NCBI GenBank assembly: GCA_014529385.2
Contig: CM043953.1
Coordinates: 77,490,872-77,554,871, forward strand
Length of the DNA: 64,000 bases
Reading direction: 5' to 3'
Origin: Adiantum capillus-veneris
Taxonomy: Eukaryota; Streptophyta; Polypodiopsida; Polypodiales; Pteridaceae
Under the pieces are notes generated by a model, which did not search any database, was not told where the DNA came from, and saw only the letters and a program-made list of their open reading frames with translations. The translations under genes and the position numbers were made by a program. Shown in pieces: positions 31,032 through 41,495 of this stretch. Positions within the stretch are counted from its first letter, which is position 1. Each line of letters begins with the position of its first letter.

Positions 31032-31802
31032 TGTCACGTAGGCATTGCACTTGAGTCACGTGGACAAGCTATTGCTCTTGGTCAACATCAGTCTTAGTTT
31101 GTATAGCTTAGGACCTAGCTTGGCAACTTTGTGAGCCTCTAGGACGTGCATGATTAGGCAGGTCATAGTTGCATACCCTCACTTGCATAGTATAGTTACT
31201 TAAGCATATAGGTTCATGAACAGTCACTTAAGTCATTTACTAATAAGTGACTGTGACATGACATTTATAAAAAGTAGGTAGGGAAAATGGCTAAAAACCT
31301 ATAAAAGAGTCACTTGGCCTTCAATTTTAAGCATCTCAGAACACAGTTCCCATAGAGGGCAACCAACGCCCTAGCACCAGCCATATCCAACATCTTCGCC
31401 ATCAATACCCCCAACACCAACAATCCAATACCAACGTTTTCAGCACCTACGTCCTCAGCATCAAATTCAACCTTGCGTTTTTGGACCAGTTCAGCCTAGT
31501 GTTTTTCTCATATTTTTGCATCAATACCAGATGCCATTAGCATCAACATTCAGTATTCAGCATTTTCAGCATTGGAGCGTTTGTGCAAGTAATCTAAAGC
31601 AAGTACTTGCTCTCGCAACAGAGCAAGGGGGTCCTTGAGGGTGGTTGGGACTCGACATGTGGTGTCATCTCTCTTTTCTCTCTCTGCTTCTCTCTTTCAT
31701 TGTGTTCAATTCAGTCTCTCTCAAGTGAATAAAGTAACCTTGTGTTTGTGCAAATTACTAGATCTGAGCTAAAATTCTCAAACCCTTTCGTTGCACGTGA
31801 CA
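31032..31802 (+). repeat. 5' LTR of the LTR3 element
   Basis: Starts TGTCACGTAGGCATTGCAC, ends TTGCACGTGACA, 771 bp. It pairs with 34093-34831. It has a TATAAAAG box at 31300-31307 and four or five GCGTTTT or GTGTTTT words between 31430 and 31590. It is followed by TTGGCATCTGAGCTTTGG (31803-31820), a likely primer site resembling that of element 1. The family is distantly related to LTR1 and LTR2. Confidence 0.85.
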
Positions 31803-32184
31803 TTGGCATCTGAGCTTTGGACGTGCTTCGGCTTTGCGAACTCAAGTGAAGAATTAAGAACCCAAGCAGAGCTGTGAACCCAAGGAATCTCTTTTAGAAT
31901 GTTTTTTCTCTCTATTTCAAAGAAGTTGCGTGTGCCTGGCCTGGACTAATACTTGTTGCCTACAAATATTAGCCACTCCCATCTTTATCGCTATGTCTTG
32001 GATACCCTTAAGGCCTAATCTCCTCATCATGAATGAAGATCGGCATTGGATACACGAAGATCCATATCTTGATCACCAAGATTTGCTTGCCTTGTATATG
32101 GAAGGAGTTGGAGACAGGATTCCTAACCACCTTTTGCATTTGCATTTGCATGTAGCGTGCATCCACTTCCACCGACATGGCACC

Positions 32185-32189
32185 ATTGG
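32185..32189 (+). repeat. Target-site duplication, left, of inverted solo LTR1
   Basis: ATTGG, repeated at 33771-33775. Confidence 0.85.
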
Positions 32190-33770
32190 TGTTAGGTGCA
32201 GTGGAATGAATGTTGTATTTCTCAAGATTAGTGATCTTTATTGCTCAAGGTTCCTTTTAGTTCTTAGGGAAAGAGAGAGCTTTCCGTCTTGTAGAGTGCT
32301 GCGGTCACGAACAAAGTGAGTGGATATTGTGCGTGCAAGTGAATGAGACTGAGAGAAGGAGAGAGAAGAGATACGACACCGAGAGGTTGTAAAACCCTCC
32401 TCCAAAGGCCCCACTCTCGTCGGTGAGAGTGGTCTACTTTGATTGCACAAGGTGTACAATGTGTATGCAATGGACTGATGCAATTGGACTATGCCGATGA
32501 CGACGACGGTGATGACGACGGCGACTTCGGCTGAAATCTGTGAACTTCTTGGTGGCTGAAAATGACTGTTTCTTGATGGGTTCATGGCTGAAAAATGACT
32601 GTTTTTGTCGGGTCGAGAGGATGATGAAAAACGCTGGACTTTTTGCTCTTTCTGCTGCGTTTTTGGAGATGAATGCTTGGCTGAAAAACGCTGTGACAGC
32701 AGAGGTTTCTTTGCTGAAAATGGCAGTTTTCCAAGTGCTTAATAACTCCTTACCCGGCCTCGGTAGTCTGCTACAATTTGCTTGATGAAATCGCTGAATT
32801 GGCTGAGATTTTCCTGGCGTTAGTAGTGGCCAAAAACGCTGATGTGACCAATGGGAAAAACGCTAGCTTTCACTGCTTGCTGGCGATATCTGCATGGGAG
32901 GAAAACGCTAGGGCAGCCAGAAGAGTGGGCGATTCCAAGATGAGGATGATGCGGGGGAATGGGCCTCACCAAGTTGCTTGGAGAGGGTCTTGCTGAGAGA
33001 GGGAGGGAAACACCTGTTGCTTGGTAGCCTGCTGTGCTCCTTGGCTCATCTCTGTTTTTCAATGCTGAATTTGCTAATCAAAATGCTGAGTGTTTGCAGA
33101 CCTGTTGGCGTTAGTGCATGGCTGAAAAATCTCTGAACTTGCAGCAGTCTTGGGGCTGATGTCTGGTGAGCAAAAACTCTAATGTTGGTGGTCTTGGCGA
33201 TGATGCGGGGGGGGGGGGGGGGGGGGGGGGGGGGAAGATGCGGGGGATCTGGTGTTGCCGCGGTACTGCAAGAGGACATGCCGGCTGAGGTCTATTTCCA
33301 AAACGCTAGGCTCTGATGGTGTAGGTGATGATGCAAAGCCAAAACGCCAGGCTTCTGGGGGGTACTGCTGAGAAGTGACCTGTTGAGTGGGAAGCTCCTG
33401 CTGCCTCTTCTGCCAGAAAGTGGGAACTTTGGTTTGCTTATATATTAACTTAGCAAAATTGCCCTACCTACTTTTGTTGGAAAGTCACTTAAAAATAATA
33501 AGTGAAAATCCCAATAAATAGGAAAATAGGCTAAATGCACTGGAAAATTCCCCTAACTGATGCTAATGGATTCTGATGGGAATTCCGATGATCATGCTGT
33601 GTGCAACCGGAGGATATGCATCTTATGCTAAGTGACCGGGCATGCACGGTCTACGAATAGACTCACAAAAGTGCCAGATCACTGCTAATCTAGACTTGAC
33701 TAAACTGACTGAACCCTGCTATGGTGTAGCTTGTCCACGGACACATAGGGTTGGGATGTGTCACGTGACA
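32190..33770 (-). mobile_element. Solo LTR of family LTR1 in reverse orientation
   Basis: Read on the minus strand it starts TGTCACGTGACACATCCC and ends CTGCACCTAACA, exactly the termini of LTR1, and its body matches 1-1059 and 11587-14097. It is flanked by the 5-bp duplication ATTGG (32185-32189 and 33771-33775), so it is a complete insertion reduced to one LTR. At 1581 bp it is longer than the other copies because the AGCGTTTT-containing leader segment is expanded and holds a G tract (about 33208-33233). Confidence 0.93.
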
Positions 33771-34092
33771 ATTGGATATACCTCCCAGCATCCTCACTTT
33801 TGTCTTCAGCCACAATGTTTTTGCGACCTGACTATTTGGGCGGTAGCACTTGCTCGCACGGCAAGAGTAAGTATCAAGGCTGGTATTGTGCGACAATAGT
33901 AAGGCTACCTAGGAACTCGGTTGGTTGGTGTTTACATCACAATAGTACCTACATCCATAGTTTCCATAAGTCTAGAGGCGTTTTCATTGATCTATGCATC
34001 CACAAGCATCAGAAGCATTCGGCATCAGAACTATAGAAAGCATCAACAAGAAGAAGTTTGGCAATTGTGTCTCATCTTTAATGGGGGGTTCA

Positions 34093-34831
34093 TGTGCCCA
34101 TCGCCGCATTGCACTTGAGCTACATGGACAAGCTATTGCTACATGCTAGCATCAGCCTTAGTTAGAATAGCTTAGGATTTAGCTTGGCAATTTTGTGAGC
34201 CTCTAGAAGGACGTGCATGATCAGGCAGGTCATAGTTGCGTACCCTCACTTACGTAGTATAGTCACTTAAGCATACATGCATATGAAGAGTCACCGAAGT
34301 CACTTATTAATAATCGATTGTGACATGACATTGATAAATGTAGGTAGGGAAAATGGCTAAAAACCTATAAAAGCCCCCTGGCTTTCAATTTTAAGCATCT
34401 CAGAACCGAGTACCCGTAGAGGGCAACCAACGCCCTAGCACCAGCCATATCCAGCGTTTTCGCTATCAGCACCCTCAGCACCAGCGTTTTCAGCACCTAC
34501 GTCCTCAACATCAGATTCCACCTTGCATTTTTGGATCAGTTTAGCCTCGGGTTTTTGTAGATCCCTTCAGCATCATCTCTCAATATTCATCATTTTCAGC
34601 GTTGTAGCGTTTGTGCAAGTATTCAAAAGTAAGTACTCGCTCTGGCAACAGACCAAGGGGGCCCTTGAGGGTGGTTGGGACCTGACATGCAATGTTGTGT
34701 CTCTTCTCTCTCTGCCTCTCTCTTTCATTGTGCTCAGTTCAGTTTCTCTCAAGTGAAGTGAAGTAACCTTGTGTTTGTGCGAAATACTAGATCTGAGCTA
34801 AAATCCTTAAACCCTTCCGTTGCACATGACA
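34093..34831 (+). repeat. 3' LTR of the LTR3 element
   Basis: 739 bp, starts TGTGCCCATCGCCGCATTGCAC and ends TTGCACATGACA, matching 31032-31802 with moderate divergence. Flanks CCTTG (31027-31031) and CATTG (34832-34836) agree at four of five positions and may be a decayed target duplication. Confidence 0.8.
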
Positions 34832-34844
34832 CATTGTACCCATT

Positions 34845-34920
34845 GTTTGTGCAATTCAAAAGCAAATACCTGTCTGGTGACGGAGTGGTGGGCCCTTGAG
34901 AGGGTGGGTTACTCTAAAGG
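34845..34920 (+). repeat. Fragment of an LTR3-like leader
   Basis: TTTGTGCAATTCAAAAGCAAATACC and GGGCCCTTGAGAGGGTGG resemble the end of the LTR3 leader (34610-34680). It is an older fragment next to the DUF3119 intron sequence. Confidence 0.5.
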
Positions 34921-35242
34921 TCAAGAGACTTTTTCGAAGGAAAGAACTAACTAGTATGGGCTAAAAAGGGGTGGTTGGATTAGTGTGATACCTGATTTAG
35001 TGCATGTTTATTGTCCTTTGCATTTGACATGTATTCTAATGTGTTTTGAGAGTAAGAGTATAGGCCATACAATAGGCATATTTTGAGGTGTTTGCCAGTA
35101 TAGGATGTGTAAGGGGGATAACAGGTCATGTATGAATGTTTATTGTTTATCAAAAGGTGCAAGCTGAAATGCTGGGTTTCTTGCTCACACATTTTTGACA
35201 GCATTTTCTTAACTTCCATTTGTTTTTTGAACTCGTTGCCAG

Positions 35243-38200
35243 GCTGGCAAGAATGTCAAAACAGCTAAAGAGACCATTGTTCCAGAACCTGATTACAGAA
35301 TACCAATTGTCCTTCTAGGTGATTTTCGTTGTCAATTGTGCTGTGTGTGTTTGTCGGCCTTGGTTGTTCCGTCAAGACCCAGCTGTGCCTTCTATGTGCT
35401 TATTGTCTGCCCGTCTTGTTATGGTTTTAAGCCCGATCATGTTATGGCATGTTTTTTTTTCCTGCCTGGATAAGATTTGAAACTATTGAGTTCAAAAGTC
35501 CCATTCTTTAAAATTTTTCTGGTTTTCCTAAAAATCAACGGATGAGTGCTTCACATTTTGCTTTATTGTTTGGTCAAACACAACTTTAAATATTGAAACC
35601 TGTCTGTCAGGTGGTGCAGCTGCATTGGTTTATGCAGACAATATGTTGGCTGCAGCACCCGTGGGTCTCCTTGGGTTGTTATTGCTTTTCCAGGTATTTC
35701 ATATATTTATATGCAAGCTTGAAATACCTGACTTACACTTCAAGGAGATGCAGACTAATCTTTTTGATGAGCAAAATCTGATTGCACCTTTCCATTTGAT
35801 TGGGGGCTTCTGAATGCGCATGATGTTTACTTAATAATCAAAGTTGACTCTTATGAACTGTTTGTAGTTCATGATTATTGCTTGTGATTCTTTCTTGATA
35901 CTTGCAGACTACTCGTGTTCGGTTTGTGTTTGACGATGAAGCGTTGGTATGTGAATTGTTTCTGTTGCAATTTCAAGTACATATGATAGTTGGTTTTTGA
36001 AGAAAGCCATTTTCTTCACATATTACTCTGCTGTTGATGTCATGTAGGAAGTAAAAGTTGGCGAGGAACTCACAGAATCTGGAGAGAATGTTTTTGTTGG
36101 GGGCAAAAACAGATGGAAGTGAGTTGATTTGTTTCATTCAAATCATTTTCTTGTCAGAGATGTGCTTCATCTTGTGAATGAAAAAGTAAGATGAAGTGGA
36201 CGTACTTTTAGTTTAAATAGGTTTATGTCATCGCATAACTTTTATCCTCGGATTCACCCCTTGCCCTCTCTCTCAAGTTGCCCCATTTTTTGACCTTGGG
36301 AATCCTACTTAACTTGAAATCGAGGGTAAGCGAGCAAAGTGCTATGTATTTTAGGGAGAAGAAGGATGTCATGAGACAGAGCAGCTGTAAAGAGTAGAGC
36401 TAATAAACTGTTCAAATTTTGAGGAAGGAAGATTGGCAAGTGGGCAATCTACAGAGGAGGGAAAGCTGTTAAGCAAGAATTTGATAATCAATGAAGCTGT
36501 CATGCAGCAGATGATACCCTAATTTCCATATCTTAACACATGGTTATTCACTTGTGTGAGATGTAGCTCATTTTAAGAGACGACTTTTTAGATTTTAGTC
36601 ATGTTTTATTTTCTTTCATTTGCTGTTTTTGGTATAAATACTGTATTTGATCTGCTCAATTGGTGGAGTTTGGCCTTCCGTGAAGATTGATGTCACTTTC
36701 TTCTTTCGTCTTGTTTTCTTGTCAGATTGATCTTTGAGGTAACCGGGGATTGTTTGTATGACGTTAAAACTTCTTCTTCTTGTCTATGTATTCGGTTTGA
36801 GGGGACTTAAGTATGGAATCAGAGAGGTACCCTCTGCATGGATGAGGGACACAGACTGACATAGGAAAAGCAATCTCGTTAAGAGCACCTTAAGGCTGGA
36901 ACAAAACCATGGTGCCAGCAATGAAAGTATGCTCAGGCAGCACAAAAGGGGTGCCCTCTCTGCTTTTATCTGCGGCCATAATCATCAGTTTTTCGATCTC
37001 TTTGCTGCTATTCTGCCATGTTTTTGGCCGTATCTTCTACAGCCATACCTGCTTTTCTGAGCCGCTCACATCGGTGTGCAAATCAACCCAAATCTCTCCT
37101 TTGGTGGCTGTTCGCAGCCTACATTGAGAAGAATTAAGTTGCTACATCTCTGCCCTGGACGTGCTTGCGGTTACCTCGGGAGTGAATGGCTTCATGTCAT
37201 TCATTGAAGTTTCACCTTTGTAGATTCCTTTTATGCAACAAAAAGAAACTACCATTCCGGAACTGGTATGGGAGACCTTTGAGAGCGTAGTTTGGGACCT
37301 TATTGGTGTATGGTTCATGATTAGTCGGCTGGCTTTGCAGCTGTCTGGCGGGTTTAGGGACAAGGACAAGCCTTCGCCAGAGAGACGATTTTTCTACAAA
37401 TGAAGCACTGATTCGGCAGCCCCGAGCACTCAACTCACTGCCTAATTCACCCAACACTAATCCTTCGAAGAATTTTCTCCCTCAGGAGAGAGCAGGGTCT
37501 TTAACAAGGACTTGGACAGTAGTATTTTCAGTTGCCTTGGTGGCAGCTGGAGTAAGTGTTTGAGGGAACTCAAGTTCCCCAATCAGACCCTAGAGGGAGG
37601 AAGGGGACGTACCCTCTTGAGTCTCCAGGGATGAGGGGAGCCGACTGACATAGGAATGTTGATCTCCTTTTCAAGAGTGCCTAGGGCTGGAACAAAACCA
37701 TGATGCCAGCGTAAAAGGTGTGCTCGCGAAGCACAAAAGGCACTGGTAATCATAGGGTGCGCACATGCGCATGTTTTCAGGGTCCAGCCAGTGAAGATTC
37801 TGCTCGACCCCATCAGATTCTGCCCGCTTTCATGAACGTTGGCAAACTCCTATCGCCGGTGACCAGGACGTCAATGGGAGGCCCTAGCCGATTGCCAAGG
37901 TTCAACAACCAGTGGGGTGCTCACAGACCAGATTTAGCTTGCAGCAATTAATGCAAGGGTACTTTGGGCTACACAACACACCCTCTTGAGGCTGCAAGCG
38001 TCAGCACTTTTGGCCGTTCACCATCTACAGTCATCATTGCTGCTGTTTTGGCCGGCAATTGGAGCTGCATGTGTGTGATCAGTAGTTCTTTGGTCCGATT
38101 GAGATTTAGCAACCTGAACGGCCGGCACTGGTGCATGTGCGCAGGCTATCAGCTCAACCCCCCCCCCCCTTTCTTCCCCCCCAATCACCACCAGCAGCAC

Positions 38201-38799
38201 CGACTTTAAAAGGATCAAATTGTTTGTTGAATCCGATGGTCACCTTGAGGAGTTCTTCTGCAGCCAGTGGCTTGCTCGCTCAGTAGTTTCGCAATATTCT
38301 TCTATTCTGATGTGATTTTAGAATGCATTAATGTCACTTTGTCTATCTGCTTATTCCATGTGCTGTCTGCAGGTATTCCACCTTCGTTAATTGGGAGATG
38401 TGGTGGCCCAATTTTCCAGTTCTTGTTTACTTCAAAGAGACTCAAACAAAACCTGATGGCCAAGTCCACTTTTTTCCTGTGATTTTTGTAAGTGGTGGAG
38501 TGCTTAAATCAACATTCTATGCATTATTTTCCATACATATTGCCTTTGAGACAAGAAAGAGTTTTGGCTGAATTGCTAGAAGTGATCTTTTCTTATAGCT
38601 GAAGTCTTTTCTGGCTTGCATGTAAGCTTTAAGTCGTCTAGAAACAAGGTTTTCCTGCGTTGTACTCGAAAGGAAAATTCTGAAGTTTGTTTCAGGTACT
38701 TACCTTGAATGTCTATTTGATTTTTATCAGAATGGAAAGCAGCTATATGATGTAATGGTCGAGCGAGCAGGGCGATCGGTAAACAGTTTACCAAAGTAA
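35243..38799 (+). CDS. DUF3119-family protein, 3' six exons
   Basis: Host gene encoding a DUF3119-type protein, a small membrane-associated family of cyanobacteria and plastids; molecular role unknown. Exons with GT..AG borders: 35243-35318, 35611-35693, 35908-35946, 36048-36118, 38373-38487, 38731-38799 (TAA). Phases fit and translation is continuous for about 150 residues without a stop. Key blocks: ETIVPEPDYRIPIVLLGG, a hydrophobic segment LAAAPVGLLGLLLLFQ, TTRVRFVFDDEALEVKVG, FVGGKNRWKYSTFVNWEMWW, FPVLVYFKETQTKPDGQ, NGKQLYDVMVERAG. The N-terminus with the expected transit peptide is not in view. It lies upstream of the 34-kb TE pile or is lost. The intact 3' exons argue for a live gene. 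Family naming is from memory of plant homologues. Confidence 0.85.
36828..37800 (-). pseudogene. LINE-A ORF1 debris in intron 4 of the DUF3119 gene
   Basis: On the minus strand, ASRAHLLRWHHGFVPALGT and INIPMSV (about 37620-37740) match the HFRQWRHGFDP..ADIPISV block of LINE-A ORF1. A knuckle-like NQCFIC stretch is near 37400 and VQVLVKD near 37510. The segment around 37647-37735 is repeated in diverged form at 36858-36950 (shared GACTGACATAGGAA and GGCTGGAACAAAACCATG). It is an old, rearranged fragment and explains most of the length of this intron. Confidence 0.65.
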
Positions 38800-39788
38800 C
38801 TGTCTTGGTAAATACCACTATTTGTGTATACATATTGTAAGCCTAAATTTGTACGTGATTTTGCCTTGTATAATTTTCTTGCGCCCCAATTTGTGCATGT
38901 TATTGAGCACAGTTAGAACATTAAAATGAAGCATTGTTTGTGTATTTTTACTGGGCACTGGATTTTAAAGGCAATGTTCTGAGGTGAGGTGCCCCTGGTC
39001 TTGGGGAGCTAGAGGTGTGTTGAGCATAAGGCAGTCTTTAACATGAACTTATCCAGCAACACAATCTTGTCTGAGCTTGGACTGATTTATTGGCACTGTC
39101 CTCAAAAGATGGAGAAAAGCTGCAGTCAACTATGGTTGTGACCCAGTTCAAAAGAGAAACTGCTTATTGCGACTCCGATTCTTCTCTCAGCAGCCTACAG
39201 TGCTGCCCCTTTCCGCTGTTTCCTGTCTCGTGACTCCCTCTGCCGGTGCTGTTCCGCATTGGCATGGTCGTGTTAGCGTGCATGCCCACCCTGCTCATAT
39301 CAAGGTTAATGACACAAGCTAGCTGTGGAAAGTCCCCTTCCCTACTTGGAAGAAGAGGATAAGGATGCTGAGGTTGCACCACAATGTTACACCCTCAGCA
39401 TCACTTCAGCAGTAGTGTAGTGATCACCAGTCCCATTGTCGGCACCGGTTCACCTGCAGCCACCCAAGCTTGATGAGAGTCGTGATGGCAACACAGGTAC
39501 TTGTATGTATGATGTCTCATGTATGTACCTACCTCCATGATTTTTGTATTGTTGTACCTATTCAGGATCATCTTGCTCTCTTGTAGACCACATCTTTGCT
39601 GGATAAGCCTAGCTAGTTCGCCAACTTGCCCACTTGTCACCAGGATAATGCCTTCCATAGGCTTAAGATAACATCTCCTTTTAATCTTCCTCATAGAGAT
39701 ACGTTTATAGTCTAGCCTGTTTAAAGGCTTTCTGAATAAGAATAAGTAGTGTGCGTGCCTTTAACATACCCTTTTGAGTACTGCATTG

Positions 39789-39790
<2 letters not shown>
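38800..39790. other. 3' flank of the DUF3119 gene and unassigned spacer
   Basis: AT-rich sequence. The first 100-200 bases are the likely 3' UTR. From about 39000 it looks like unclassified repeat, with a terminal stretch near 39700-39750 (TTTCTGAATAAGAATAAG) resembling an LTR polyA region. No convincing gene on either strand. Confidence 0.45.

Positions 39791-39836
<46 letters not shown>
39791..39836 (+). repeat. CT microsatellite
   Basis: Perfect CT tract directly abutting the 5'-truncated LINE-B fragment. Confidence 0.95.
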
Positions 39837-39838
<2 letters not shown>

Positions 39839-40116
39839 GCCCACGACTGCAGAGGACTACACAGCATCGGCGGAGGCTGCATCAGAGGATTCGGATCACT
39901 TTGGCTCGACATGCACGACGCCCGGTCAGACTACTGACCATGGAGGAGATTGATGAGATCCGCCAGCGACCGATGCTGGATCTCTTGTGATCTTGCTATC
40001 CCAGCTAGCTGCTGTTCTGACTTTGTATCAGATCCACCACATTGTAACTTTCTGGTCTCATAGGTCACTTTGGCCTTTTGAAGACGTTAATATAACATTT
40101 CATTTCATTTCATTTC
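39837..40116 (+). mobile_element. 5'-truncated LINE-B fragment (3' UTR and tail)
   Basis: Matches the 3' end of the long LINE-B copy at about 50485-50852: GCACCGACGG..GGCTGCATCAGAGGATTCGG, CCATGGAGGAGATTGATGAGATCC, TTTGTATCAGATCCACCACATTG and AAGACGTTAATATAAC. It ends in ATTTCATTTCATTTCATTTC. The internal GTCATTT-rich part of the other 3' UTR is missing. A short reverse-transcribed copy of the 3' end is typical of LINEs. Confidence 0.9.
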
Positions 40117-40138
40117 TCCCCCCGCTGCCCCTGCACAC

Positions 40139-40177
<39 letters not shown>

Positions 40178-40998
40178 CGCAGTCCCTGCTCCCCCGCCCC
40201 CCGCTCTCCCGCTGCCCTTGCACCTGCCCCCCGCTTGCGCGCTGACCCTGCACCACCGCCCTCTGCTCGCGCGCTGCCCCTGCACCACCGCCCCCTGCTC
40301 GCGCCATAGTTACCCGGAACAGGAACGGGGAACGGGGAACGGGAACGGGAGGGTCTGGAACGGGATGGGAACGGGGAGGAGGAGGGGGGCCCGGAACGGT
40401 CCACCTAAAGTAAGACTTGAATTACCTGCATTCAGCTTAGTCCCAAGTAAACTCCTAAACAACCCCAAAACTGCCACCAAATCTGCCCCCTAACGTGCCC
40501 TCAAAGTGCACTAATTATGTTTCCCGAACAGCCCCAAATTTGCCCCCAAAAGCCCACTTTTTTTCCCCCAAAATCCCTACTTTTGCCTGTTCCGCCCCGC
40601 GTTTCGCCGTTCCGCCTCATGTTCCACCTCGTTCCCCCCATTCCGGAACACCGCCGGAACACCGTTCCGGTTACACCCCATTCCGGAACTGCATTCCGTT
40701 CCCATCTCCGTTTCGGGAACGGGACTCGTCCGGAACGCCGTTTCGAAACGTTTGGGCTGTGTTCCCCCTGTTCCCTGTTACACTGTCTCGCGCGCTGACC
40801 CTGCACCACCCGCCCCCTGCTCGCGCGCTGTCCTTGCACCCGCCCCCTGCTCGCGCGCTGTCCCGGCACCCCCACCCCCTGCTCCCATCCTCTGCTCACC
40901 CGTTGCCTCTGCACTTGCCCCTCGCTCGCGCGCTGCCCCTTGCACCCCCGCCCTCTGCTCGCGCGCCGCCCCTGCACCCGCCCCCTACTTGTAGAGTT

Positions 40999-41083
<85 letters not shown>

Positions 41084-41182
41084 GCGCTGTTATTATTATT
41101 ATTTTTTTAACGGACTAACTTTTTAACCCTTATTTTTTAAGTCTATCGTTTCTTAACTTTAAGTTTTAAGTCTATCGTGTTG

Positions 41183-41236
<54 letters not shown>

Positions 41237-41260
41237 CTACCCCGTGCGCTGTCCCCCCCG

Positions 41261-41296
<36 letters not shown>

Positions 41297-41407
41297 TTCT
41301 CTCTCTCGCTCGTACTCTATCGCGTTTTTCCATTCTCTCTCTCTCCCCCCCCTCTCTCTCTCGTCCGTACTCCATCGCTGCCCCTCCCTTGCCATACCTC
41401 TTCGCGT

Positions 41408-41444
<37 letters not shown>

Positions 41445-41495
41445 AGCTACCACGCCACATGAGCTTAGTGGCTCTTTGTCGGACGGCGATCAAGC
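40117..41495 (+). other. C-rich and CT-rich leader region before LINE-B copy A
   Basis: Non-coding. It contains poly-C tracts (about 40139-40176, 41260-41296 and 41410-41444), CT tracts (41008-41080 and 41184-41234), and tandem CTGCTCGCGCGCTGYCCCTG-type units of about 30 bases at 40196-40306 and 40787-40990, interrupted by a MITE-like element. It leads into LINE-B ORF1 at 41496, so at least the right part is probably its 5' UTR. All frames here are composition artefacts. Confidence 0.6.
40307..40786 (+). mobile_element. MITE-like GGAACG-rich element
   Basis: Inserted within the CTCGCGC tandem repeat. It starts CATAGTTACCCGGAACAGGAACGGG, and the reverse complement of its right end reads ACAGTGTAACAGGGAACAGGG, imperfect terminal inverted repeats. 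CTCGCGC flanks both sides, though the repetitive context weakens that as a target duplication. It relates to the CATAGTTACC unit at 28294. Forward half rich in GGAACG, second half in CGTTCC, so the transcript could fold back. Confidence 0.6.

Larger units (their letters stand above)
31803..34092 (+). other. Short internal region of the LTR3 element
   Basis: After subtracting the inverted LTR1 insertion, the internal domain is only about 700 bases (31803-32189 plus 33776-34092). It holds a primer-like site at its start and a GGGGGGT-containing purine tract before the 3' LTR. It has no recognisable gag or pol; a short frame near 31990-32180 is unconvincing. This is a small non-autonomous or internally deleted element. 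Confidence 0.7.

Noticed and set aside
31930-32319. 129-codon frame as an LTR3-encoded protein
   Set aside because: It crosses from the LTR3 internal region into the inverted LTR1 insertion and shows no gag or pol motif.
35593-35813. Two 62-codon frames
   Set aside because: They run through exon 35611-35693 of the DUF3119 gene into the intron; splice sites give the better model.
40495-41118. A 207-codon frame and its 158-codon minus-strand counterpart
   Set aside because: Reads through the GGAACG MITE and CT tract; no domain, biased composition.
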